Virus record (IMG/VR): IMGVR_UViG_3300020408_000023
Coordinates: 1 to 32,453 of that record
Source of the DNA: a virus
Length of the DNA stretch: 32,453 bases
Strand: one strand, 5' to 3'
The position numbers and the translations under genes were made by a program. The notes under the pieces were generated by a model. It had not been told where the DNA came from, searched no databases, and worked only from the letters and a program-made list of their open reading frames with translations. Of this stretch, positions 5,895 to 14,076 are shown piece by piece; within the stretch, counting starts at the first letter, position 1, and every line of letters begins with the position of its first letter.

Positions 5895-6773
5895 TTAGTG
5901 TGGAAACTGCATTGAATCCACTTTTTTTACCAGTTTGTCAGTCTTATTTTCATAAGTTCTAACCAATTTTAAGACCAAAATTCTTCCTCCAATTGGCTTG
6001 ATACCAGCTCCTCTCTCGACATGAAAACCAGAAAATCCACCATCCCATTCTTCTTTATATGTACCACAAATCATCAAATGTATTTCCTGATGATGAAGCA
6101 TAGGACCATACTTTTGTGACAATTTTATGGTCTCTCTTACATTCACTCTGCATGAATTTTCGTGAACGTGACCCATGCAATACACATCAGCTCCTTCAAA
6201 TTTTCCCAAAGCTCTGGTCAGATTTATGGCTCCCTGAGTAACTGGTCCACCACCTCCAGACCCATGAAAATATTTTATTCTAAAATTGCAATATTGCCTT
6301 GTATTTCTTCTCATTCTTATTAGAAACCAGCCACCATAACCACCAGAGTGAATCTTTGTTCCATTTTTATAGTTCATCATATCAACAAACCTAGCAATGA
6401 TGTCAGTCTCCTGATGCTTGATAATTGAGGTCTCATGATTCCCATATCCCACCACTTGAATCAGGTGAGCATAAGGTGAAAAATATTCCACAGCTGTCTC
6501 CACCACAGAATCTAAATATCTTGAGTTGTTGTGTTCGTCTCTGATGTCTGACTTGTTCCCTCTTCTGTCTCCTTTGCCTTGCATAAGACAAAACCAGTCA
6601 CCTATTCCAAGAATTTTAATGTCATGCTCCAGACAATAGTCAAGGTCTCTTTTTAATTTATCTCTGTCACATTTTGGATTGTCCCAATGAATGTCACCAA
6701 TTACAGCAAGTTTTAAATAATCACCAGCCACCTCCATCTGGTGAATGTTTCTTGAGTATCTGGTCACTTCCAT
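5895..6773 (-). CDS. Calcineurin-like metallophosphoesterase
   Basis: A 292-residue protein with the full set of metallophosphoesterase motifs: GDIHWDN (D27, H29), GDW (D59), GNHE (N112, H113), HGSGG (H170) and GHVH (H202, H204). These residues bind two metal ions and hydrolyse phosphomonoesters or phosphodiesters; SbcD/Mre11 nucleases and many phosphatases share the fold. There is no signal peptide or membrane segment, so it should act in the cytoplasm. It is the last gene of the tail/lysis operon, starting one base after the endolysin-like gene ends. The substrate cannot be read from the sequence; nucleic acid processing or nucleotide turnover late in infection are both possible. Confidence 0.85.
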   Translation of the reverse strand: MEVTRYSRNIHQMEVAGDYLKLAVIGDIHWDNPKCDRDKLKRDLDYCLEHDIKILGIGDWFCLMQGKGDRRGNKSDIRDEHNNSRYLDSVVETAVEYFSPYAHLIQVVGYGNHETSIIKHQETDIIARFVDMMNYKNGTKIHSGGYGGWFLIRMRRNTRQYCNFRIKYFHGSGGGGPVTQGAINLTRALGKFEGADVYCMGHVHENSCRVNVRETIKLSQKYGPMLHHQEIHLMICGTYKEEWDGGFSGFHVERGAGIKPIGGRILVLKLVRTYENKTDKLVKKVDSMQFPH

Positions 6774-6774
6774 A

Positions 6775-7383
6775 TTAAAATTCTTTTATTAAACAATAGG
6801 AAACAAACTTTTGAGTCCCTGAATCCAGAGCTTTCTTGAACCATCTCATGTGGTCCATATATTTAACCCTCTGGTTGATGGTCTGACATCCAGCAGACCA
6901 TGAATTTATGTCTTCTCTGTGAATTTTTATATTCTTTTTACTAAAGTCATAAGTGTTTGAATGAAAGTTAATCCCAAACCATCCCATGTAAGCTCTTCCC
7001 AGCTCCTCAGCTTTTCCATCCATGTCATTGTCTCTATGGATTATCACCTGACTTCCCAATTGTTTTAAGCTGGGCATTCTTCCCCTATGAAGACCATACT
7101 TCCATACGTTATGATACCACATATCAGACTTTAAGATTGCACATCCCTTGCTGTTAAATTTTTTAAATCCACCTTTTAAAATTGTGACTCCAGCGTTCGT
7201 GGTTCCAGTCATTACATCAATGAATTTAGTCCCTTCATATATGTAGAATTTATCATCAAACTTATTTGTCAAATCAGCTGAAGACCTGACTCCTATTATC
7301 CATCTACCTCTGGGATATCCCTTAAATGAATCCAGCTCCTTGACTCTATTAAGAAGCTCTTTATCTGTGTATTTTCTGACCAT
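6775..7383 (-). CDS. Endolysin-like protein with SxGC motif
   Basis: A 202-residue protein placed directly after holin and a small membrane gene, as expected for a lysis enzyme. The C-terminal half carries IHRDND(M)DG (115-123), GINFHS with H141, and SWSAGCQTIN with C166. The H...SxGC arrangement recalls the L,D-transpeptidase/YkuD active site and occurs in a peptidoglycan-active family common in Bacteroidota phages. No signal peptide is seen, so export would depend on the holin. Assignment to cell-wall degradation comes from motif plus position; whether it is a hydrolase or a transpeptidase-derived enzyme is not settled. Its start overlaps the previous stop as TAATG. Confidence 0.65.
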   Translation of the reverse strand: MVRKYTDKELLNRVKELDSFKGYPRGRWIIGVRSSADLTNKFDDKFYIYEGTKFIDVMTGTTNAGVTILKGGFKKFNSKGCAILKSDMWYHNVWKYGLHRGRMPSLKQLGSQVIIHRDNDMDGKAEELGRAYMGWFGINFHSNTYDFSKKNIKIHREDINSWSAGCQTINQRVKYMDHMRWFKKALDSGTQKFVSYCLIKEF

Positions 7384-7691
7384 TACTTTTCTTTTTTACA
7401 GCTCCACTTTTTCCAGACAGAATATAAAACAAATACAAGAATCAAGATGCTTACAGCTGACTTCCCAAAGTCAGGTCTGTCCATTATTTTCTCAATGATT
7501 TCAATCTCCTTGTCAAAGGTGATTGTCTCAATATATATTGTGTCATGTTTTATAAAAGTGTCAGTGACAATGTGCTTGTCATTTATTATAGTGTCGCTGT
7601 GACCTATTATGACAAGAGTATCTTTATCATAGTTCACCACAGCAAAGCTGTCCTTAACCAGCTCAGTCATGTTGTCATCATCAAATTTCAT
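7383..7691 (-). CDS. Small C-tail-anchored membrane protein in the lysis cassette
   Basis: A 102-residue protein with a soluble N-terminal region rich in Asp, Ile and Thr (HSDTIINDKHIVTDTFIKHD) and one hydrophobic segment near residues 78-92 (AVSILILVFVLYSVW), followed by a basic tail WKKWSCKKEK. Position between holin and endolysin suggests a lysis accessory such as an anti-holin or spanin-like protein. Classical i-spanins have an N-terminal membrane segment and no lipobox is visible, so the spanin idea is weak. Confidence 0.55.
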   Translation of the reverse strand: MKFDDDNMTELVKDSFAVVNYDKDTLVIIGHSDTIINDKHIVTDTFIKHDTIYIETITFDKEIEIIEKIMDRPDFGKSAVSILILVFVLYSVWKKWSCKKEK

Positions 7692-7692
7692 T

Positions 7693-8010
7693 TCATTTCA
7701 TTTTATTTTTCTTCTTTTTTATCCAATCCAGAGCAATGTCAAAAGCATCATCAAAAATCAGGTCAATTTTCTCAGTGATTTCATTCGCTAACCATCCCAC
7801 TACAAAGCTTACTAAAATGATAAGCTTTGGAGTCAGTTCTTCATAGAACAATTCAATCACGCCAATGAGTGAAAATGACAGAATCCCAGCCACCACCATC
7901 CCAATTAAGATGGATTTTATCTTCAATCTCTTTTTCATTCCTTTCATCAAGGCTCCAGTCATTCCGATTCCCATTGCAATGATGTCGGTGAATTGTTCAA
8001 ATCCTTTCAT
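7693..8010 (-). CDS. Holin
   Basis: A 105-residue membrane protein with hydrophobic segments around residues 8-23, 31-53 and 61-77, and a strongly basic C-terminus (DWIKKKKNKMK). The opening GIGMTGALMKGMKKRLK fits class I-like phage holins of the LydA type that I know from this kind of phage. It would form inner-membrane holes and set the timing of lysis. The neighbours downstream complete a holin, accessory protein, endolysin cassette. Confidence 0.75.
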   Translation of the reverse strand: MKGFEQFTDIIAMGIGMTGALMKGMKKRLKIKSILIGMVVAGILSFSLIGVIELFYEELTPKLIILVSFVVGWLANEITEKIDLIFDDAFDIALDWIKKKKNKMK

Positions 8011-8020
8011 TTTTTAATTT

Positions 8021-8734
8021 TTATATTGATGTATTTGCAGTTAAAAAAGACAATAAATTCTCGTAGCTCATTTTTGACTCTTTATCACCATTTAAAACAA
8101 TTCTTTCTGATTCCTCTTGTGGAATTCTAATTCTACCACCATTCTGATTCTTTAACACAATCACATTCCTTTTTATTGGTTGTGTGCTAAAATTTACCTC
8201 AAACACTGAAGCTGGTCCAGTCACGTCTTGTGTTGCACTTAACATCTGTGCTGATGCTTCTAAAGATTTGACATTTGCTTCTTTGACTGGTTCTGAAATT
8301 TCAGACCCTTCTGAGTTTAGGGTCTCTTGCTCAATGTGAAAGGTTGTATTTTTTTTAGAATAGTATAGTGTTATACTTTCAGTGTGAAGTGTGTAGGATG
8401 GCTCTTTAATCTTGTCAAATGTGGTTGTTACTTCTTGTTCACCATCTTTCTGTGTGGTTTCTGTTACCTCACCTGATTCTGGTGATGGTTTAGACTCAAC
8501 AGCTTCACCTTCGCTGGTTTTTATAGCTGTTTCTGTTTCTTTAGCAGAAGTCGAAAGTTTTCCGATAATGTCTTCCACATTTGTGTTTGTATCTGGAGTT
8601 TCTAAAATAATGGCTTGGGTTGTTTGTGCCTGAATGCGTAGATAATTGTTGTCAACGTCTATCGCATTTATAGACATGACTGGATTTCTAAATGTTTTAA
8701 TAACTTCTGGGTTAATTAGTGCTGTATGAGGCAT
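8021..8734 (-). CDS. Putative virion-associated protein, Glu/Ser/Thr-rich
   Basis: A 237-residue protein between the tail-tip genes and the holin. Residues about 60-110 are low-complexity and acidic (SEGEAVESKPSPESGEVTET). The flanking parts are beta-rich (SYTLHTESITLYYS; RNVIVLKNQNGGRIRIP). No family recognised. Gene order favours a structural or adsorption-related protein, but it could equally be a lysis-region accessory. Confidence 0.55.
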   Translation of the reverse strand: MPHTALINPEVIKTFRNPVMSINAIDVDNNYLRIQAQTTQAIILETPDTNTNVEDIIGKLSTSAKETETAIKTSEGEAVESKPSPESGEVTETTQKDGEQEVTTTFDKIKEPSYTLHTESITLYYSKKNTTFHIEQETLNSEGSEISEPVKEANVKSLEASAQMLSATQDVTGPASVFEVNFSTQPIKRNVIVLKNQNGGRIRIPQEESERIVLNGDKESKMSYENLLSFLTANTSI

Positions 8735-8751
8735 GTTTTTTTTTTAAATAA

Positions 8752-9933
8752 TTAATAAAAAGTCCTTTTGTTTTTGATTTTATCTGTGACCACAGCTGTC
8801 AGTTTTACTTTTCTTGAGTGGTCATAATATTCCAGTGAAGGTGACTCACTTAAAATCACTGGAAGGTCTTGAATGTCATATCTCGGATTTGTTGCATTGT
8901 AATCAGAAATAAAAAGCTGGTTTTCACTTAACAGATATAGGTCCACCAGTGGCTTTATTATGCAGTCATCAGATGGTTCTGTTATTATTTCATAAGTGTT
9001 TAAATTTTCTCTTATGACTCTTTTCATTTCTCTATTGTTGAAAATGATGTTGTCTATTTCAGTGTTTGGTTGTCTGTTTCCTATGTACCCATGAAATCTG
9101 AAACTGGATTCAACATCGGCTCCAGTAAAGTTGATGTCCTGAACCTCTTGCACTCCATTGAAAATTGCTCTGACTCTTGCAGTGTGAAGAGCATTGTGAA
9201 TGCTGTACTCTTGAAGGTCATATTTTCCCCATGAAAGGTCTCCAGTGATTCCTGAAATTGAATACTCAATTTTTATCTCATAGCATCCCACACCATCTGA
9301 ATTGAGAACATCAATCCATTTGATGGTAGTATAATATGCAAGAGAGTCAGCTGGGAATTGATTTTCTGTGGGATTGTATGTCGTTAATACTCCATTTTTG
9401 TACAGCTTAAAGTCAAAGGTATCAGAAGGGTCTGAGGTCTTTATCCATGCTGATGTCACATCACTTTTCCAAGTGTCTGAGCTAGGAGATGCAAGGACTA
9501 AAAACTTGCAACAGCACTCCTTGACTCCTCTGTCCTCTTCCACAAAATCCTCTGGAAGCTTTATGCTGTTAAAAGACTTTTTAGTTCTATCTTCTTGGTC
9601 GCATTTTGGACAAGGTTGAGCTGAGCTGGTTAAAGTCTTCCAAATATTTTGGATGTCATTCCATCCAGTAACTGGTGAACCAGTTAAGGAGGCTAATGGA
9701 CAAGAACCAGCGAAAGCATATCTTGAGTATTGTGTTCCACTACCTAAAGCTCCCAATATGGATGAAATGAACCAAGTACCAGCTGGAGCATCATACCACA
9801 TAAAATAAGTGATTCCTTGATGAGTCCATGTCCAGTAGTTTTCACCATCATACTGACCACTGGCTGACAGCTGATAAGTTGTCGGTTGAGTATCACCATT
9901 TGCTTCTATTTCAATTTTTATACAATCGCACAT
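8752..9933 (-). CDS. Putative tail-tip or fibre protein with cysteine cluster
   Basis: A 393-residue beta-rich protein. The N-terminus MCDCIKIE and a central stretch CPKC(109-112)...ECCCKF hold most of the cysteines and could bind metal or form disulphides. The first 100 residues are aromatic and Gly/Ser-rich (YDGENYWTWTHQG), as in adhesins. It follows the 728-residue structural protein in a typical tail-tip position. Host-recognition or minor tail function is inferred from context and composition. Confidence 0.6.
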   Translation of the reverse strand: MCDCIKIEIEANGDTQPTTYQLSASGQYDGENYWTWTHQGITYFMWYDAPAGTWFISSILGALGSGTQYSRYAFAGSCPLASLTGSPVTGWNDIQNIWKTLTSSAQPCPKCDQEDRTKKSFNSIKLPEDFVEEDRGVKECCCKFLVLASPSSDTWKSDVTSAWIKTSDPSDTFDFKLYKNGVLTTYNPTENQFPADSLAYYTTIKWIDVLNSDGVGCYEIKIEYSISGITGDLSWGKYDLQEYSIHNALHTARVRAIFNGVQEVQDINFTGADVESSFRFHGYIGNRQPNTEIDNIIFNNREMKRVIRENLNTYEIITEPSDDCIIKPLVDLYLLSENQLFISDYNATNPRYDIQDLPVILSESPSLEYYDHSRKVKLTAVVTDKIKNKRTFY

Positions 9934-9943
9934 ATTATTTATT

Positions 9944-12130
9944 TTAAGTCCAGTGACATCCCTTAATTTTTGCAGTAATTTTCACACCAGCTGATAGGTC
10001 AATTTTCGAAGGGTCAAAGTTGCACTCCAGCCGAGCAACATCAGGAGACGGAAAAGTCAAGTCACACCTGAGACCAGACAGAGGTGTCAGTGGATTCAAT
10101 GTGTTTCCGTCAAAATCTATGGCTGTGCTGGAAATCCATCTGGGACTGGATTCTGTTGGTTCAATTGTAATCATTCCCCATGTGGTTTCTTCTTCCCATG
10201 CATCACCATTAAGATTGGTATTTGTTGCAACAATTTTCATCTGTTCTCCTTCAATTATGACCTGAACATTTTGCAAAGGGTCAGCTCTAAACAGCTGTAT
10301 GTCTTGCTGAATATTAGCATCAGAATCATAGTCTTTTATTTGCAAAGTGTCATAATATTTATAGGCAAGACCATTCATGTCATATTCTACAAAAAGTCTC
10401 AAGGTCCAGTTTCCAGTGTTACCATAAGGCACCCAGTTTCTGGTCTGTTCATCTGGATAAAAATCAGGACTCACGTTCATAAGCTGAAGCCAGTATTCCC
10501 ACCTATATAGGTAAGGAAAATATAAGCTTACACCATATTGAGTCACTTGGTCCAGTGATGTGTCTCTCTTCAGTCTTATTTCTCTTTTCACTGATGTTGT
10601 TGGAAGTGTTGAATTCACAGCTTGAGTCTCATCTAAAATGTAGGCTTCAAGTCCACTGGTTTCTTGTGGTATATTGTTCAAGCTAAAGTTGTTTTGCTGA
10701 AGTGTAAAAGATGCTCCAGTGGAAGTGTTGTAAGCTTGTACCCCCACTCTAACATAAGATACAACAGCCTTCTTTATCCATCTCCATTTTCCTATCCAGC
10801 CAAAATCATCCTCAACATTCCCAGCGTATCCTGATTGAACAAGAGAGCCATCTGTTAGCTGTTGAGAATGGTCAAAAAATTCACTGACCACCATTGTGAT
10901 AGGTCCAGCTGAGACTGGTTGTTTTGTCAATTGACCAGAGAATACAAGAACATTCACAGACCCAAATTTCATCCACACATAAAAGCTTCTATTCCCTTCT
11001 GTCTGAGCCTCCATGAACGTAGTGAATGCACTATTCGGAGTGAATGTGAAGTCAATTGTCCTGATAGTCCCAGCTGTTGCAATATTGGTCAGCTCTATTG
11101 TATATCCAGCTCCATCTGGATTCAGTGCTGATTGATTCGCCACTCCAGAAATCGGAATAGAGGAAGGGACAATCATGGTCAGGTTTGATTGTGATTCTGG
11201 TTGAATTTTAAAATAAGAGTCATCATTGCTGATGTAAGCTGAACCAATTGCGTAGTCATTAGAAGCTGAGTCAATCACAAACTGACCAGAAGTAGGTTGG
11301 TCATATCCCAGCTCGGATATTCCTTGCACAAGTGTTGCATCAATTGAACCAGTGTTAAAAGCTTCATTAAACCATCCAGTGTCTGCATCATCATTAAAGA
11401 TAGATTCTGTCTGTCCAAATGGTTCACCCAATAAACTTGACCAGCTCATTTTTGCATATAGTTTCAAGCAATTGTCAAAGCTGAAAAGATTTGAATCATA
11501 CAATCCAGATTGTTGAAAGTTTATGACTAAATCATAATTTTTAAAAATACCTGATGTTGAATTTAAGAGCATCTGTGCAGATACATCGTAAGCTCCAGAC
11601 TTATTCCCTATCTGGACCCCAGTTGCTCCAGCTCCACCTGACAAGTCAAAGGTAAATCTGCTAACCTCTCCATCTATTAAAGAGTATTGAGAACCAGCTG
11701 AACCATTCACCACCATGTTAAAGTCCAGAGTCATTTGTTCTCTGTTTCTATTATTAAAAATAATCACAGCCTCTCCTGAGCTTTCATCATACCAAGAGGA
11801 CAAAGCTAGACCCACCTCCATCTCATCTCCGTTAATATATACGACATTGGTTGTCGTTGATGCTAACACTATCCCTGAAGACTGAATATAAGTAATGATA
11901 CCAATTGAATCACCCACTCTAAAACCCTCAGCCTCCCAATCACCTCCAAGCCAAGTCATCAAGTCAAGTGTGAAATTGTTTTGAATTGATTCACCTAGAG
12001 CTGAATTTACAGAGATGCTCTCTCTTATGCTTATCCTTGCTGTCTGCAAATCTCCAGCATTCCCTTTGAGGAAAGAGGTATTATTTCCAAAAATATCCTG
12101 AAAACTTTGATTAATTTGAATTATCGGCAT
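9944..12130 (-). CDS. Large tail-tip/baseplate structural protein
   Basis: A 728-residue beta-rich protein with high Ser, Thr, Asn and Gly content and aromatic-rich patches (FGWIGKWRWIKKAVV; LYFPYLYRWEYW), as typical of baseplate or central fibre proteins. There is no enzymatic motif, signal peptide or membrane segment. It overlaps the 70-residue gene before it by 20 nt. It lies two genes after the tape measure, where distal-tail and receptor-binding components are encoded in siphophages. The precise role cannot be assigned. Confidence 0.65.
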   Translation of the reverse strand: MPIIQINQSFQDIFGNNTSFLKGNAGDLQTARISIRESISVNSALGESIQNNFTLDLMTWLGGDWEAEGFRVGDSIGIITYIQSSGIVLASTTTNVVYINGDEMEVGLALSSWYDESSGEAVIIFNNRNREQMTLDFNMVVNGSAGSQYSLIDGEVSRFTFDLSGGAGATGVQIGNKSGAYDVSAQMLLNSTSGIFKNYDLVINFQQSGLYDSNLFSFDNCLKLYAKMSWSSLLGEPFGQTESIFNDDADTGWFNEAFNTGSIDATLVQGISELGYDQPTSGQFVIDSASNDYAIGSAYISNDDSYFKIQPESQSNLTMIVPSSIPISGVANQSALNPDGAGYTIELTNIATAGTIRTIDFTFTPNSAFTTFMEAQTEGNRSFYVWMKFGSVNVLVFSGQLTKQPVSAGPITMVVSEFFDHSQQLTDGSLVQSGYAGNVEDDFGWIGKWRWIKKAVVSYVRVGVQAYNTSTGASFTLQQNNFSLNNIPQETSGLEAYILDETQAVNSTLPTTSVKREIRLKRDTSLDQVTQYGVSLYFPYLYRWEYWLQLMNVSPDFYPDEQTRNWVPYGNTGNWTLRLFVEYDMNGLAYKYYDTLQIKDYDSDANIQQDIQLFRADPLQNVQVIIEGEQMKIVATNTNLNGDAWEEETTWGMITIEPTESSPRWISSTAIDFDGNTLNPLTPLSGLRCDLTFPSPDVARLECNFDPSKIDLSAGVKITAKIKGCHWT

Positions 12131-12323
12131 ACTTCTTTTTTAACTTGTTTAGTGTATCAGTATCATTGTTCTTTATTGCTTTTAAAATTGTACTCTGGTC
12201 TTTTAAAATATCAGCTACCTTCTCAGGTTCGTGATGCTGTATTTTTTTTAGTGATTCGGTATTAATTTTAACAAGCTTGTTCAAACCATTTCTAAATTCA
12301 TCCAGTGTCTTTTTTATATCCAT
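12111..12323 (-). CDS. Small helical tail-region protein
   Basis: A 70-residue, Lys/Asp/Leu-rich, probably all-helical protein (MDIKKTLDEFRNGLNKLVKI). It starts one base after the 583-residue tail protein ends and overlaps the next start by 20 nt, so it is translated within the tail operon. It could be a small chaperone or minor tail component. No homology recognised. Confidence 0.55.
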   Translation of the reverse strand: MDIKKTLDEFRNGLNKLVKINTESLKKIQHHEPEKVADILKDQSTILKAIKNNDTDTLNKLKKKYADNSN

Positions 12324-12324
12324 T

Positions 12325-14076
12325 TTAGTTGACTCTTAATGTTTCCACTTTACCATTTGCCCAGTCAAGTGGTTCTTTATATGTTATCTGTGCAAAGCTC
12401 TTTTCATCAATCCACTCAAGTCTCAAAATCTCACATATTTTACCATTGATTTCTGCAAAATTGTTCTCTAACAAAGATACAAATTCAGAGGATGAAATCC
12501 GAATCCTCACATTTTCCCTGATGATAAAATCATTGTTTACAATTTCATTAATAGTGTGAAAATTGTCATATAAAGCTTCAGCTTTTACAATGTTATTGAA
12601 ATCCGATTCTGTTGTAATAATTTGATTTGACAAAACAGCTCCAGCTTGTCCATAAATGACTTTAGTATTTGAAAAATACGTTTGACTAATTTGCAGACAA
12701 TCTTTTCTGGATGTGATGATTTGAGCGAAATTTGAGCTACCTCCTAAAGTATTATTTAATTCATCAATAAATACAAGCAAATTTTGTCCTATTTTTTCAA
12801 TAAAATTAAGTTTATCTTTTCTTGCTCCAAGACTAAAAGGAATACTTACATCATTGAGACCTTGAATCTGCACTAGGTCCTGATTCTGGATAGTAAAAGT
12901 TGGCTCTGTTGAATACTCTGAATCGTGTGCATCGTATGTTTTACCATCAGCTGTATGAACATCCTGAAAATCTACCTGATAATGAATATAGTATCTCTTC
13001 CAGACATCCTCTAAATTGTAGCTAAATTCATCATCCCTCTCAGCTTGTAAAGTCATAGCTGGGACAATCTGATTCTGTGTCTGACTTTGGAGCCAGTCTC
13101 GTCTTTCTATTCTGACCACATTCCCAATGACAAAAGTCCTCCCATTGAACATGGTTTCAAGAGCCTGAATGAATGTCAGGACTGAAGGAGTTGAGTCTGA
13201 GCTGGATGGATATCCATTGTTGAAGACTGGAAAGATATCATCTGGAAGAAGATTCCAAACTGAATCTCTGTCCCTGACCAGTGGGACTGGGACCAGTGTC
13301 CAGAAAGGTTGAGAATCCAGAAGGTCACTCTCAAAAGTATATCCAAAGTGTTCACAAGCTTTGTCCATAAGCTCTCTAAAATATACACCTTTTAGCTTTC
13401 TTTTAGGAGGAAAAACAATCAATATAAATTGTGTAGCTAATTCAAGAACAGCTGAGAGCAAAAGTCCAAAATAAATTACACGAGCCACCACCATCAGGGA
13501 AGCTCCCACAATTGCTGGGACATTGAAACCCACTCCAGCTGGAGCCACTGGAATTGGAATAGTTGCCTCAATCAGCTTATTAATAGACTCAAGAAGCTTG
13601 TCACCAGCATCAATCAAGGCTTGTGTCATAATATATAAAATGACAAAAATTTGCAAAGCTTCCTGAAAAGCGTTATCTCTCACCACAAAATATGGTACAT
13701 CATAGGTCTGAAAATTTACTCCTTTCTTTGCAAGAAGCTCCCAGCTGGTCCCTTCAGCTCTTGCAAAAAAATTGTCCTTCGATGTTCTCTTTTTTAGCTT
13801 GACTTCAATCTCATGCTGTCTGACTTTTACACCATCCATCAGGTCCACATAATACTCAAGAGTGACTCCATCATCCATCTCCACAGAATATGGAATCCCT
13901 TCAAATAATCCAACAGAATTGATGTGATTAAGAATGATATCATTTGCTTCTCTTGGAAGTATAACAGCATCCACAGAAATAGAAAGGAAGTCAGGATTTC
14001 CAGTGAAATCTGAGACCACTCCAATGTCTGTCAAATTTCTTGGAGCAACAGCAATCCCATTCAAAAAGTGTCTCAT
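12325..14076 (-). CDS. Distal tail/hub protein with internal hydrophobic helices
   Basis: A 583-residue protein directly after the tape measure, where distal-tail and tail-associated proteins lie. The first 120 residues are beta-rich (GVTLEYYVDLMDGVKVRQHE). Residues about 140-230 contain hydrophobic helices (ALQIFVILYIMTQALI; VGASLMVVARVIYFGLLLSA; LATQFILIVFPP) that are long enough to cross a membrane. The C-terminal 350 residues look like a mixed alpha/beta virion domain. Such helices in a tail-tip protein could insert into the host inner membrane during DNA entry. Tail location is supported by gene order; the entry role is inference. Confidence 0.65.
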   Translation of the reverse strand: MRHFLNGIAVAPRNLTDIGVVSDFTGNPDFLSISVDAVILPREANDIILNHINSVGLFEGIPYSVEMDDGVTLEYYVDLMDGVKVRQHEIEVKLKKRTSKDNFFARAEGTSWELLAKKGVNFQTYDVPYFVVRDNAFQEALQIFVILYIMTQALIDAGDKLLESINKLIEATIPIPVAPAGVGFNVPAIVGASLMVVARVIYFGLLLSAVLELATQFILIVFPPKRKLKGVYFRELMDKACEHFGYTFESDLLDSQPFWTLVPVPLVRDRDSVWNLLPDDIFPVFNNGYPSSSDSTPSVLTFIQALETMFNGRTFVIGNVVRIERRDWLQSQTQNQIVPAMTLQAERDDEFSYNLEDVWKRYYIHYQVDFQDVHTADGKTYDAHDSEYSTEPTFTIQNQDLVQIQGLNDVSIPFSLGARKDKLNFIEKIGQNLLVFIDELNNTLGGSSNFAQIITSRKDCLQISQTYFSNTKVIYGQAGAVLSNQIITTESDFNNIVKAEALYDNFHTINEIVNNDFIIRENVRIRISSSEFVSLLENNFAEINGKICEILRLEWIDEKSFAQITYKEPLDWANGKVETLRVN

